Shown piece after piece: positions 17,604 to 25,698 of a stretch of DNA of 64,000 nucleotides. A program made the translations under genes and the position numbers. This DNA is from Arthrobacter sp. FW305-BF8. GTDB taxonomy: Bacteria > Actinomycetota > Actinomycetes > Actinomycetales > Micrococcaceae. The notes beneath the pieces were generated by a model, which saw only the letters and a list, made by a program, of their open reading frames with translations, was not told the DNA's origin and searched no databases. Every line of letters starts with the position of its first letter. Positions within the stretch are counted from its first letter, which is position 1. The stretch is from positions 2,666,001 through 2,730,000 of the forward strand of contig NZ_CP084561.1 in assembly GCF_021789315.1 (NCBI RefSeq), in the 5' to 3' direction.

Positions 17604-18065
17604 CTACTGGACGGCGGTCTCAGCCTGGGGTGACACGACCGCCGTCGCACCTTCAATGGCAGAAACGATCACGCGCTGGCCTTCGGGCAGGACACCGGAC
17701 TGCGAGCGGGCGCTCCAAATGTCGCCGCCGATCTTCACGCGTCCGCCGGTGGCCGTAACGGCCTCCAAAACGAGCGCTGTTTCGCCGATCAGGCGGTCGA
17801 TGTTGGTGCGCTGCTCGGGCGGGCCTTTGTGGAGGTGCTTGAGTGTCACCGGACGGACGAAGGCGATCATCAGCAGCGAGACGACGCAGAACACCACGAT
17901 CTGCAGCCAGAGGTCAGCGCCGGCGAAGTCGGCCACCAGACCGGCCAGGGCGCCTCCGCCCAGCATGATGAAAAACAGGTCAAGGGTCAGCATTTCCACG
18001 GCGGCGAACACCAGGAAGAGGGTGAGCCACAGCGCCCACCAGTTTTGCCCAAGCCATTCAAACAT
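17604..18065 (-). CDS. NfeD-family membrane protein
   Basis: Short NfeD protein, the standard partner of SPFH proteins in membrane quality control. It has 153 residues: two or three membrane segments (WWALWLTLFLVFAAVEML, FIMLGGGALAGLVADF, LQIVVFCVVSLLMIAFVRPV), then a soluble OB-fold (IGETALVLEAVTATGGRVKIGGDIWSA to VIVSAIEGATAVV). It lacks the protease domain of long NfeD proteins. The start was set at ATG 18065, which has AAGGGGG upstream. It precedes the SPFH gene by 103 bp in the same direction. Confidence 0.9.
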   Translation of the reverse strand: MFEWLGQNWWALWLTLFLVFAAVEMLTLDLFFIMLGGGALAGLVADFAGADLWLQIVVFCVVSLLMIAFVRPVTLKHLHKGPPEQRTNIDRLIGETALVLEAVTATGGRVKIGGDIWSARSQSGVLPEGQRVIVSAIEGATAVVSPQAETAVQ

Positions 18066-18186
18066 CGCGTTCCCCCTTGATTCCAAGGGCTGCGGGGCAG
18101 ACCCTCAGTAACTTTCTTCCATCGTAGACCGAAGCAGGACCGCCCGGCAGGAGAATGGGAGGCAGCGCAGGAACGTGGCCAAGCCG

Positions 18187-19113
18187 TTATGGAGCGGGGC
18201 TTTCCGAAGGCACGGATTCAGCCGGCACGAAGATACTGATCCGGAACCGGGCGGACACCCTTGTGGTCTGCGGAAAGCCGGCCAGCCGTTCGGTCAGTGT
18301 GGCGCGGTCCGTGTGGTGGCCGGCAGGGCCCATGAGCGCCAGGTTGGCCACGTCCTCGGGGGAAAGGGACAGGTCCACGTCGAGGTCCTGCGTCGACAGC
18401 GGCGAGAAGCGGCCTGCGAGCGCGTCGGCGAGGCGCTCGTCCTTTGCGGGGTCGATGCCCAGCATCCCGGCCTGGCTGGCGATTTCCCCGAGGTGGCCTG
18501 CGCGCGGGGTCACTACGATGAGCCTGCCCGTGGGTTTGAGTACGCGGGCGAACTCGGCCGCGTTGCGGGGCGCGAACACCACGGTGACGACGTCGACGGC
18601 GGCGTCCGGGAGCGGCAGTGGCTGCCAGACGTCACCCACCAGGTTGATAGCTTCCGGGTTGAGTTTGGCGGCGCGGCGCAGGGCGAACTTGGAGATGTCC
18701 AGCCCGACGGCGGCCACGCCGTCGCCGCCCTCACCATGTGCACTGGTCTTCAAGTGATCGCCCAGATAGTCAAGGACCGCCCGCAGGTAGTGGCCCGTTC
18801 CCGTCCCGGAGTCGAGGACCGTTGGGGCGGGGCCGTTCAACGCCGGCTCGGCTGCCTGGGCCAGCGCCTCGGCCAGCGGCCGGTAATGACCGGCGTCGAG
18901 GAAGGCTGACCGTGCAGCAACCATCTCGGCGGTATCCGATTCGAAGGCGGTTCCCTTGCCCACCAGCATGTTGAAGTACCCCTGCCGGGCGGCGTCGAAG
19001 CTGTGCCGCTCCCGGCACGCCAGCGCCCGGACCCGGCCGGTGCCGCCGTCGCCGACGGGCCGGAGGTTCTGGCGGCAGACGGGACAAAGCAGAACGGGCA
19101 GGCGCGAGAGCAT
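18187..19113 (-). CDS. rlmA: RlmA-type 23S rRNA (guanine-N1) methyltransferase
   Basis: SAM-dependent methyltransferase of the RlmA/TlrB family, which methylates a guanine in 23S rRNA helix 35 and can affect macrolide binding. It has 308 residues. The N-terminal zinc site (LLCPVCRQNL then LACRERHSFDAARQGYFNML) is the family signature. The SAM site is VLDSGTGTGHYLRAV and the catalytic-domain motif is VFAPRNAAEFARVLKPTGRLIVVTP. It is divergent from the S9 peptidase, and its start lies 8 nt after a TAGGAT box. Confidence 0.82.
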   Translation of the reverse strand: MLSRLPVLLCPVCRQNLRPVGDGGTGRVRALACRERHSFDAARQGYFNMLVGKGTAFESDTAEMVAARSAFLDAGHYRPLAEALAQAAEPALNGPAPTVLDSGTGTGHYLRAVLDYLGDHLKTSAHGEGGDGVAAVGLDISKFALRRAAKLNPEAINLVGDVWQPLPLPDAAVDVVTVVFAPRNAAEFARVLKPTGRLIVVTPRAGHLGEIASQAGMLGIDPAKDERLADALAGRFSPLSTQDLDVDLSLSPEDVANLALMGPAGHHTDRATLTERLAGFPQTTRVSARFRISIFVPAESVPSESPAP

Positions 19114-19120
19114 GAGGACA

Positions 19121-19126
19121 ATCCTA
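19121..19126 (-). promoter_or_regulatory. Predicted -10 box, leaderless rlmA
   Basis: Minus-strand TAGGAT ends 8 nt before ATG 19113, and no ribosome-binding site is present. Confidence 0.5.
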
Positions 19127-19174
19127 GGGCAGGTGTTTTCCTCGGTTGCCGTTCCGTGCCCTTGCCTGACCCGC

Positions 19175-19180
19175 TAGGCT
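19175..19180 (+). promoter_or_regulatory. Predicted -10 box, leaderless S9 peptidase gene
   Basis: TAGGCT ends 8 nt before ATG 19188, divergent from the rlmA box 50 bp away. Confidence 0.5.
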
Positions 19181-19187
19181 CACGTGG

Positions 19188-21260
19188 ATGAAGCCTGAAC
19201 ATCTTCCGCTGCTCAACTCTGTCTCCGCCCCTGCCGTGCACCCCGACGGCACCAGGGCCGTTGTGTCCGTCGTCCGGCCGGACTTCGACTCCGACTCCTA
19301 TGTAGGCCAGCTGTGGAGTGTGCCCCGGGACCCGGAAAAGCTTCCCCGCCGCGTGACCCGGGGCTTCCGGGACACCGCGCCGGCTTTTTCGCCGGATGGC
19401 CGCGTGCTGGCGTTCCTCCGCGCCGCCCCCGGCCGCCCGCCCCAGCTTCACGTGGTGGAGGCCGCTGGCGGGGAGCCGCAGGCCCTGACCGACAGGAAGA
19501 TGGGTGTCAGCTCCTTCGCTTGGTCGCCGGATTCGAACCGCATCGTGTTCGGTTCAAGGGAACCGGAGGCGGGCCGTTATGGAACGCTCGACGGCGTGGG
19601 GTCCGGCGCCGAGGACGCCCGGCTCATCCAGGACTACAAGCACCGGATGAACGGTGAGGGCTACACCCGGGACAAGCCGCTGCAGCTTTTCCTGCTCGAC
19701 GTTCCGGAGCTGGGCGGCGAACCCTGGGTCAAGCCAGTGGGGCGCGCCGCCAAGCGGAGCGACAATGAGAAATCCAAGACCAATGGCGAGCCTGAAAGTC
19801 CGGCGCAGCCCGGCGAGGCATCCGGCGGTTTCCCGGCGGCACGCCGGCTCACGACGTCGGCGACCGACCACACCGGTGCAACCTTCAGCAGCGACGGCAG
19901 CGCCATTTACTTCGTCGCAGCCCTCCACGAGGATGCCGACCAGGACCTGGTATCCGGGATCTACCGTGTGGCGGCCGACGGCGGCACACCGGCTTTGGTG
20001 CCGGTCCCCAACCTGGGTGCCCAGACCGTTACCGACGTCCGGGAGTCGGCGGACGGGCGCTGGCTGTTTTTCACTGGCCAGGACCTGGGCAGCACCCGCC
20101 AGGACTTCGTCGCCAAGAACACGGTCCTCTACGTCATGCCCACAGCGGGCGGCGACGCCACGGCCCTGAGCGACGCGGAGACCATGGACGTCGAAGCGCC
20201 CGGTGCCACCATCGGCCTCCACGGCAAGGACAGTGCGCTGGTGCTCAACAGTGCCCAGGGAACGGTGGAGCTGCTCGAATTCAGCGCCACGGGGGACCAC
20301 TCCCTCCTCGTTCATGGCGACCGGGTGGTCGCCGGGGCCGGCGACGGTGCGGGCACGGTGTTCCTCAGCTACAGTGACCCCGCCACCGCGGGGGATGTGG
20401 GGGTCCTCGAAGACGGACAGCTCCGCCTGCTCAGCGACTTCTCGGCCGCCCTGCGGAGCGAGGCAGGCATCATCGAACCGCAGGAACTGACGTTCCCCGC
20501 CCCGGACGGCTATCCCGTCCACGGCTGGCTGGTACTGCCGCCCGGCAAGGGTCCCCACCCCGTGCTGCTGAACATCCACGGCGGGCCGTTCGCGCAGTAC
20601 ACCACCGCGTTCTTCGATGAAGCACAGGTCTATGCCGAGGCGGGATACGCGGTGCTGATGTGCAACCCGCGGGGCTCGGCCGGTTACGGCCAGGCCCACG
20701 GCCGGAGCATCAAGGAGCGGATGGGCACCGTGGACATGCAGGATGTGCTCGCCTTCCTGGACGGAAGCCTCGGGAAGTTCTCTTCCCTCGACGCCGGTGC
20801 CCTGGGAATCATGGGCGGTTCCTACGGCGGCTACCTCACAGCGTGGACCATCAGCCAGGACCACCGGTTCCAGGCAGCCATCGTGGAGCGGGGTTTCCTT
20901 GATCCCGTGAGCTTCACGGGCTCGTCAGACATCGGCTGGTTCTTTGGCGGTGAGTATGTTGGCTCGGCTGCCGAGCAGATTGCCGCGCAAAGCCCCATGG
21001 AAACGGTGGCCGCGGTCCGGACACCCACGCTGGTGATCCACAGCGAGGACGACCTGCGCTGCCCGGTGGAACAGGGCCAGCGTTACTTCACCGCCCTCAA
21101 GCAGCAGGGCGTCGACTCCGCGTTTCTCGTGTTCCCGGGCGAGGACCACGAGTTGTCGCGCTCGGGAACGCCGCATCACCGGCGGCAGCGGTTCGAACAC
21201 ATCCTGGCCTGGTGGGCAAAGTACCTGCCGACGGACAGCAACCGCATTGGCACCGCCTGA
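19188..21260 (+). CDS. S9-family prolyl oligopeptidase/acylaminoacyl-peptidase-like protein
   Basis: Cytosolic serine peptidase of family S9. It has 690 residues. An N-terminal beta-propeller (repeated segments such as RDTAPAFSPDGRVLAFLRA and SSFAWSPDSNRIVF) is followed by an alpha/beta-hydrolase domain from about residue 430. The nucleophile motif is GGSYGGYL (Ser545). The acid is in HSEDDLRCP (Asp622) and the His in GEDHELSRSG (His654). HGGPFAQY is the oxyanion-hole loop. It is convergent with the deformylase gene with a 43 bp gap. Confidence 0.92.
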   Translation: MKPEHLPLLNSVSAPAVHPDGTRAVVSVVRPDFDSDSYVGQLWSVPRDPEKLPRRVTRGFRDTAPAFSPDGRVLAFLRAAPGRPPQLHVVEAAGGEPQALTDRKMGVSSFAWSPDSNRIVFGSREPEAGRYGTLDGVGSGAEDARLIQDYKHRMNGEGYTRDKPLQLFLLDVPELGGEPWVKPVGRAAKRSDNEKSKTNGEPESPAQPGEASGGFPAARRLTTSATDHTGATFSSDGSAIYFVAALHEDADQDLVSGIYRVAADGGTPALVPVPNLGAQTVTDVRESADGRWLFFTGQDLGSTRQDFVAKNTVLYVMPTAGGDATALSDAETMDVEAPGATIGLHGKDSALVLNSAQGTVELLEFSATGDHSLLVHGDRVVAGAGDGAGTVFLSYSDPATAGDVGVLEDGQLRLLSDFSAALRSEAGIIEPQELTFPAPDGYPVHGWLVLPPGKGPHPVLLNIHGGPFAQYTTAFFDEAQVYAEAGYAVLMCNPRGSAGYGQAHGRSIKERMGTVDMQDVLAFLDGSLGKFSSLDAGALGIMGGSYGGYLTAWTISQDHRFQAAIVERGFLDPVSFTGSSDIGWFFGGEYVGSAAEQIAAQSPMETVAAVRTPTLVIHSEDDLRCPVEQGQRYFTALKQQGVDSAFLVFPGEDHELSRSGTPHHRRQRFEHILAWWAKYLPTDSNRIGTA

Positions 21261-21303
21261 GTCGGACCCGGCCCAAGCAGGCGCCGCCTAAACCTGTCCC
21301 TGC

Positions 21304-21993
21304 CTAATCCGTGAAAGCTTCCCGGCCGGCCTGCGCGCCGGCCGGGAAGCCGAGCTCCCGGCTGGCGGAGCCAATGCCCGGTTCTGCCCAGCGGGCGGCG
21401 TACTCGCTGTTGGTGCTGAGCGACCGGAGCTCGGCCCGGTCAATGTAGAGCCTGCCGTGGAGGTGGTCGGTTTCGTGCTGCACGATCCGCGCCTGCCAGC
21501 CGCTGAAGTCGTTGGTGACCTGACCGCCGTCGGGTGTTACGTACTCCAGCCGCACGCTTTCGGGACGTTCCACCACAGCCTGCAGTCCGGAGAGCGATAG
21601 GCAGCCTTCGAAGAAGGCGGCGGACCCGTTGCCCAGGCGGGAGTACGACGGATTCAGCATGGCAAAGAACTCCAGCGGCGCCCTGCCCCGAGCCGCGGCC
21701 GTGGCCTCGTCGATCTCGAACTGGTCCTCGAGGACGGCCAGCTGCAGTGGAACACCCAGCTGCGGCGCCGCCAGGCCGACGCCGGGCGCGGCGTGCATGA
21801 CCTTCCTCATCAGGACGATCAGCTGGGTAAGTTCGTCGGGCTCCAGCTGGCCTTCGAAGGGAGCGGCGTGCTGCCTCAGGACCGGGTGTCCGGCCTGCAC
21901 GATGGGTGGCAAGCCCTCTGCGGCCAGCAGTTCCTGCACTGTTTCCCTGATGCGGGCGGGGCTGTAGGTCGTGGGCGGCGAAACGTGGTTCAT
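21304..21993 (-). CDS. def: Peptide deformylase
   Basis: Removes the formyl group from nascent N-terminal fMet. The 229 residues carry all three motifs: GVGLAAPQLG (71-80), EGCLSL with metal-ligand Cys131, and QHETDHLHG with His173, Glu174 and His177. The N-terminus (about 30 residues) and C-terminus (about 40 residues) extend beyond minimal deformylases. No formyltransferase gene is adjacent. The predicted transcript is leaderless. Confidence 0.95.
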   Translation of the reverse strand: MNHVSPPTTYSPARIRETVQELLAAEGLPPIVQAGHPVLRQHAAPFEGQLEPDELTQLIVLMRKVMHAAPGVGLAAPQLGVPLQLAVLEDQFEIDEATAAARGRAPLEFFAMLNPSYSRLGNGSAAFFEGCLSLSGLQAVVERPESVRLEYVTPDGGQVTNDFSGWQARIVQHETDHLHGRLYIDRAELRSLSTNSEYAARWAEPGIGSASRELGFPAGAQAGREAFTD

Positions 21994-21999
21994 GGGGAC

Positions 22000-22005
22000 A
22001 GCCTA
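22000..22005 (-). promoter_or_regulatory. Predicted -10 box, leaderless def
   Basis: Minus-strand TAGGCT ends 7 nt before ATG 21993; only GTCCCC lies between, so no ribosome-binding site exists. Confidence 0.55.
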
Positions 22006-22068
22006 ATGCTGTCTGGTGCAGGGCTGTGAAGTCTTGAGATGCGCGGTCATGTGCCGTGCAGTGGCGCG

Positions 22069-23202
22069 CTACTGCATGGTGAAGCGCCGGGCTACGAGGG
22101 CGTTGAAGGCCGGTACGGCGGCGGCACGGGCAATGACCGCATTCCGGGGCCCCAGCAGGCCGGCCGGAAGCGGCCGGCCAAGCGCCATGTTCACCTCGGC
22201 CTGGCGTTTGGCCGCAACTGCCGCCCGGCGTCGTGAGGCATCGAAGCGCCGGAGGGCTTCAGCGGAAGGATCCCCGCGCAGGACGGCGAGGATCGCCGGC
22301 AGCAGCGCCTCTGCATCCAGCCAGCCAAGGTTCATTCCCTGCCCGCCGATGGGGCTGATCTCGTGCGCCGCATCACCGACCAGCGCCGTCCGGCCCGAGA
22401 CCATGCGCGCGGCCAGCCGTGAACGGACACCGAAGCTGCTGAGCATGGTGTTCGCGCCGGGGTCCAGTGCCACTCGCGTTCTGCGGGCAACGAGCGCCGC
22501 CAGCTGCTCCGCGTTTGGGCTGGCCGGCGGGCTGCCCAGCCGGACCACCCAGCGGCGGACGCCGCCGGGGAGCGGGAAGGACTCCACGATGCCGTCGCTT
22601 TCCAGGAACAGCGCGGCATCGCAGCCATAGGGGCTGGATTCGGGATAGTCACCCATCAGGTAGTCGTCCGGATACTGTTTCTCCGGCGCCGCGACCCGCA
22701 GAAGGGACCGCGTGGTCGAGTAGGCGCCGTCGGCGCCCACCGCGAAAGCGGCGGTGTAACTGGAGGCAGCCCCGGCAGTGGTGACGCTTAACGTGACCCG
22801 GGCGCCGTCGTCGTGCATTCCCGTAACGCGGGCGTCGCGGACCAGCGCGCCGCCGTCCAGCTCCCGGAGCCGCCGCTCCAGGACCTCCTCGGTCACGGGC
22901 TGCGGCACGGCGAGGACGAACGGGAAACGGTCGGAGACCGGAGCGAACGGCATGTGCGCAATCCTCCGGCCCCTGCTCACGGCGAAGCCCTGACGGATCG
23001 GAACACCCCGGCCGATCAGCTCCTGGGCAACGCCGATGCGTTCCAGGGCGGCGAGCGCCGGCGGATGGATTCCGATGGCCCTGGTGTGGGCATTCCGCCC
23101 GGTCCGCCTTTCGAGGACCCGCACCGCGACGCCGTGCTGCAGCAGCAGTGAACCCAGGAAGAGCCCAACGGGACCGCCGCCCACGATCAGGACATCGGTC
23201 AT
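22069..23202 (-). CDS. FAD-dependent monooxygenase/oxidoreductase (aromatic hydroxylase type)
   Basis: Class A flavoprotein hydroxylase, 377 residues. The N-terminal Rossmann motif is VLIVGGGPVGLFLG. The motif GADGAYSTTRSLL and the FAD-ribityl motif GRTALVGDAAHEISPIGGQGMNLGWLDAE are those of the PHBH/UbiH family. It is the third gene of a PKS-methyltransferase-hydroxylase operon. Its ATG overlaps the upstream stop as ATGA (23199-23202), indicating translational coupling. The likely role is oxidative tailoring of the polyketide product; the substrate cannot be read from sequence. Confidence 0.87.
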   Translation of the reverse strand: MTDVLIVGGGPVGLFLGSLLLQHGVAVRVLERRTGRNAHTRAIGIHPPALAALERIGVAQELIGRGVPIRQGFAVSRGRRIAHMPFAPVSDRFPFVLAVPQPVTEEVLERRLRELDGGALVRDARVTGMHDDGARVTLSVTTAGAASSYTAAFAVGADGAYSTTRSLLRVAAPEKQYPDDYLMGDYPESSPYGCDAALFLESDGIVESFPLPGGVRRWVVRLGSPPASPNAEQLAALVARRTRVALDPGANTMLSSFGVRSRLAARMVSGRTALVGDAAHEISPIGGQGMNLGWLDAEALLPAILAVLRGDPSAEALRRFDASRRRAAVAAKRQAEVNMALGRPLPAGLLGPRNAVIARAAAVPAFNALVARRFTMQ

Positions 23203-23951
23203 GCCTGGCGCGGCCGGTAGCTATCGTGCGGCCGGTAGCTATCGTGCGGCCGGTAGGTGAGCAGACAGTGGAAGGGGGAGTGCGGCTCCACCGTCCAGCC
23301 GGTGGGAACCACGGCGGCAAGCTCCGGGACGGTGTAGCTGCGCCTGATCGACGTCAGTCCGTCGCCGCGGATGTAGGAGCCGGCGAGCGGCAGGGCGCCG
23401 GCACTGAACAGGGCATAGGCGGCTGCACTCCGGCTGAGATCGTTGTGCAGGGCCAGGCGGCGGGCCAGCCCGGCGGAATCGTCCAGGAATGACTGCAGTT
23501 GCGGCGCGGTCAGGTGGTGCAGCACGTGGTTGGAGATGACGACGTCGTAGGACTTGCCCTCGGCGAGCAGGTCGCCGCTGCTTGCCTGGCGGAACTCGAC
23601 CCCGGGGACGGGTTTGCGGTTGGCGGCGAAATGAAAGGCCCTTTCATCCGGATCGATCCCGGTCACGTGGAGCTGGATCCCGTCCCTGGCCGCCCAGCGG
23701 GCAAGCATCACGGCCAGGTCCCCGCCGCCGCAGCCGACGTCCAGCAGCGTTGGCGTGCCACCGCCTGCCAGCTTCGGACGCACCGTGCTGCGGTACAGCC
23801 GGCGCCAGCCCGACACCACGCGGTTCACCAGTGCGAACTGTTTGTAGGTGCGCTGCAGCCGGTCCGGGTCGCAATCCGGCCGGTCCATGTCCTCGACGGC
23901 GTCCGTGTCCCGCAGGCCGAGGACGCCCGGGCCGCTTCCTGGGATCCGCAC
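23199..23951 (-). CDS. Class I SAM-dependent methyltransferase
   Basis: Predicted C- or O-methyltransferase of 250 residues with the SAM-binding motif LLDVGCGGGDLAV and the post-I acidic motif VTGIDPDERA; SYDVVISNHVLHHL is motif II. GTG 23951 starts 6 bp after the PKS stop, but ATG 23888 (MDRPDCDPDRL, with GAGG upstream) is a plausible alternative. The C-terminus carries an in-frame repeat YRPHDS-YRPHDS-YRP encoded by an 18-bp tandem DNA repeat. As the middle gene of the PKS operon it probably methylates the polyketide. Confidence 0.85.
   Translation of the reverse strand: MRIPGSGPGVLGLRDTDAVEDMDRPDCDPDRLQRTYKQFALVNRVVSGWRRLYRSTVRPKLAGGGTPTLLDVGCGGGDLAVMLARWAARDGIQLHVTGIDPDERAFHFAANRKPVPGVEFRQASSGDLLAEGKSYDVVISNHVLHHLTAPQLQSFLDDSAGLARRLALHNDLSRSAAAYALFSAGALPLAGSYIRGDGLTSIRRSYTVPELAAVVPTGWTVEPHSPFHCLLTYRPHDSYRPHDSYRPRQA
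23210..23256. repeat. 18-bp tandem repeat inside the methyltransferase 3' end
   Basis: Two perfect copies of GCGGCCGGTAGCTATCGT (23210-23227 and 23228-23245) plus a partial third (to 23256), in frame and coding for YRPHDS on the minus strand. Confidence 0.95.
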
Positions 23952-23956
23952 GGCCG

Positions 23957-25138
23957 TCAGGCCAGCGACGGCTGGGCCCCGCCGGCCATGGGGTAAAGCT
24001 CACCGGCCGGCTGCTTCACCTTGGTGAACAGCCCGGTCTCCACGGTCAGGCCCGGGCCGAAGGCCATGGAACAGACGCGTTCGTCCCCCTCCCGCGACGG
24101 AAGGTCCAGGATGTGCTTGAGGACGAACAGCACCGTGGCGCTGCTCATGTTGCCGTAGTTCCGAAGTGTCTCGCGGGCCGGACGCAGCTGCTCGTCGGTG
24201 AGGTCCAGCCGGGACTGGACCTTGTCCAGGATGCTGCGGCCGCCAGGGTGGATGGCCCAGTGGGTGACGTCGCGGTAGGCGAGTTCCCGCAGGGAGGGGT
24301 CGCGTGCCAGCAGCGGCTCGAGCGCGCCCACGATGTGCTCGTCGATGATGTGCGGCACATAGTTGCCGAGCACCATCTCAAAGCCTTCATCGCCGATGTT
24401 CCAGGCCATCGAGTCCTCACCCACGGGAGTCAGGACCGTCTCGAAGTGATCCAGTTGGAGCAGCGGCGTGGACTCCAGGTCCGCGCGGGCTGTCACGACG
24501 GCGGCCGCTGCGCCGTCCGCAAACAGCGCGGATCCCATGATGGTGTCGGGATCGTTGGAGGTCCGGACATGCAGGGAGCAAAGCTCGGCGCATACGACGA
24601 GCACAACCGCCGTCGGGTCCGCCTCGCAGAATGACTTGGCCGCACGGAGCGCCGGAAACGCTGCGTAGCATCCCATGAAGCCCAGGTGGTAGCGCTGCAC
24701 GGCGGGGTTGAGGCCCAGCGCGCGGACGATCTTGTAGTCCGGGCCGGGGTTGAAAAAACCGGTGCAGGAGACCGTGACGAGGTGGGTAATGTCCAGCGGA
24801 TCAATGCCGTCGCATTTGGATACGGCCGCGTCCGCCGCATCGATGAAAAGCTTCGTTGCTTCCTCGGCGAAGAGGTTGTTGCGTGCCTTGGTGCTGGGGC
24901 TGCGCAGCAAACCGGTCGCGGGATCGAAAAACTGGGGATTTTCGGCGGCGGAGTCCAGGGTCAGTTCGCTGACTGCGGTGTACCGGGTGTCGATGGCGGC
25001 GGAATCAAAGCACGTTGACACGAGCCGTGAGCCAAGGCGTGTCAGGCCGGGCTGGGCTGCGAACACGTCACGGGCCTCGTGCTGGATGAGCAGAGTCGGC
25101 GGAACTGCGGTTTCGAGGGCTCTCACATAGACCGTCAT
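23957..25138 (-). CDS. Type III polyketide synthase (chalcone/stilbene synthase-like)
   Basis: Homodimeric iterative condensing enzyme making polyketides (pyrones, resorcinols or similar) from acyl-CoA starters and malonyl-CoA. It has 393 residues, the usual length. The triad is intact: Cys157 in GFMGCYAAFPAL, His297 in THWAIHPGG, and Asn330 in NYGNMSSAT. Start ATG 25138 was preferred over an upstream in-frame start because MTVYVRALETAVP begins the conserved fold. TTGTCT, 17 nt, AAGAAT lies exactly 7 nt before the ATG, suggesting a leaderless transcript. It leads an operon with a methyltransferase and a flavin hydroxylase. Confidence 0.92.
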   Translation of the reverse strand: MTVYVRALETAVPPTLLIQHEARDVFAAQPGLTRLGSRLVSTCFDSAAIDTRYTAVSELTLDSAAENPQFFDPATGLLRSPSTKARNNLFAEEATKLFIDAADAAVSKCDGIDPLDITHLVTVSCTGFFNPGPDYKIVRALGLNPAVQRYHLGFMGCYAAFPALRAAKSFCEADPTAVVLVVCAELCSLHVRTSNDPDTIMGSALFADGAAAAVVTARADLESTPLLQLDHFETVLTPVGEDSMAWNIGDEGFEMVLGNYVPHIIDEHIVGALEPLLARDPSLRELAYRDVTHWAIHPGGRSILDKVQSRLDLTDEQLRPARETLRNYGNMSSATVLFVLKHILDLPSREGDERVCSMAFGPGLTVETGLFTKVKQPAGELYPMAGGAQPSLA

Positions 25139-25144
25139 TTGTTC

Positions 25145-25173
25145 ATTCTTAACGAGACCGCAGGTTAAGACAA
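25145..25173 (-). promoter_or_regulatory. Predicted promoter of the type III PKS operon
   Basis: Minus strand: TTGTCT (25173-25168), 17 nt, AAGAAT (25150-25145), ending 7 nt before ATG 25138. Confidence 0.5.
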
Positions 25174-25193
25174 TGGATTGGACTGGGGTTCGG

Positions 25194-25238
25194 CTGGACA
25201 ACTCCTGACTGGACAACTTCCGCCCGACGTAGCACCAT
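25194..25238 (+). promoter_or_regulatory. Direct repeat and promoter of the AraC-type gene
   Basis: CTGGACAACT occurs at 25194-25203 and 25209-25218, a 15-bp period. The second copy contains TGGACA (25210-25215), which with a 17 nt spacer and CACCAT (25233-25238) forms a promoter ending 8 nt before GTG 25246. The direct repeat resembles a tandem AraC-family operator and lies between the divergent PKS and AraC genes. Confidence 0.5.
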
Positions 25239-25245
25239 CTCGATT

Positions 25246-25689
25246 GTGACCAGCAAACCCGCCGCAGCGCAGCGCCTGGACGATCTGGCGCTGCTGCGCC
25301 GCGTCCGTGACCGCATCGACAGGGAATACGCCCAGCCGCTGGACGTCGAGGCGCTGGCCCGTGGCGTGAACATGTCAGCCGGGCACCTCAGCCGGCAGTT
25401 CCGGGAGGCCTACGGCGAGCCCCCGTACAGCTACCTGATGACGCGGCGCATCGAGCGGGCGATGGCGCTGCTGCGCCGGGGTGACCTCAGCGTCACGGAG
25501 GTGTGCTTCGCCGTCGGCTGTTCCTCGCTGGGGACGTTCAGCAGCCGCTTCACCGAACTCGTCGGCATGCCGCCCAGTGCGTACCGGGCGCAGGCCGCGG
25601 GGGAGGCGGCAGGCATGCCGTCATGCGTGGTGAAACAGGTGAGCAGACCGGTCAGGAATCGAGAAGCCGTCCCGTCCGGCCGCACCTAG
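25246..25689 (+). CDS. AraC-family transcriptional regulator (DNA-binding domain only)
   Basis: A 147-residue regulator consisting of two helix-turn-helix motifs: LDVEALARGVNMSAGHLSRQ and LSVTEVCFAVGCSSLGTFSS, then FTELVGMPPSAYR. There is no N-terminal ligand-binding domain. GTG 25246 seems leaderless. It precedes a VOC gene by 9 bp and a UvrA2 gene, a recurring arrangement in actinobacteria, and is divergent from the PKS operon. The direct repeat overlapping its own -35 suggests autoregulation. Confidence 0.9.
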   Translation: MTSKPAAAQRLDDLALLRRVRDRIDREYAQPLDVEALARGVNMSAGHLSRQFREAYGEPPYSYLMTRRIERAMALLRRGDLSVTEVCFAVGCSSLGTFSSRFTELVGMPPSAYRAQAAGEAAGMPSCVVKQVSRPVRNREAVPSGRT

Positions 25690-25692
25690 ACT
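25687..25692 (+). promoter_or_regulatory. Predicted -10 box upstream of VOC gene
   Basis: TAGACT ends 7 nt before ATG 25699 and overlaps the AraC stop codon. No ribosome-binding site, so a leaderless mRNA is likely in addition to read-through. Confidence 0.5.
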
Positions 25693-25698
25693 GGCGGC

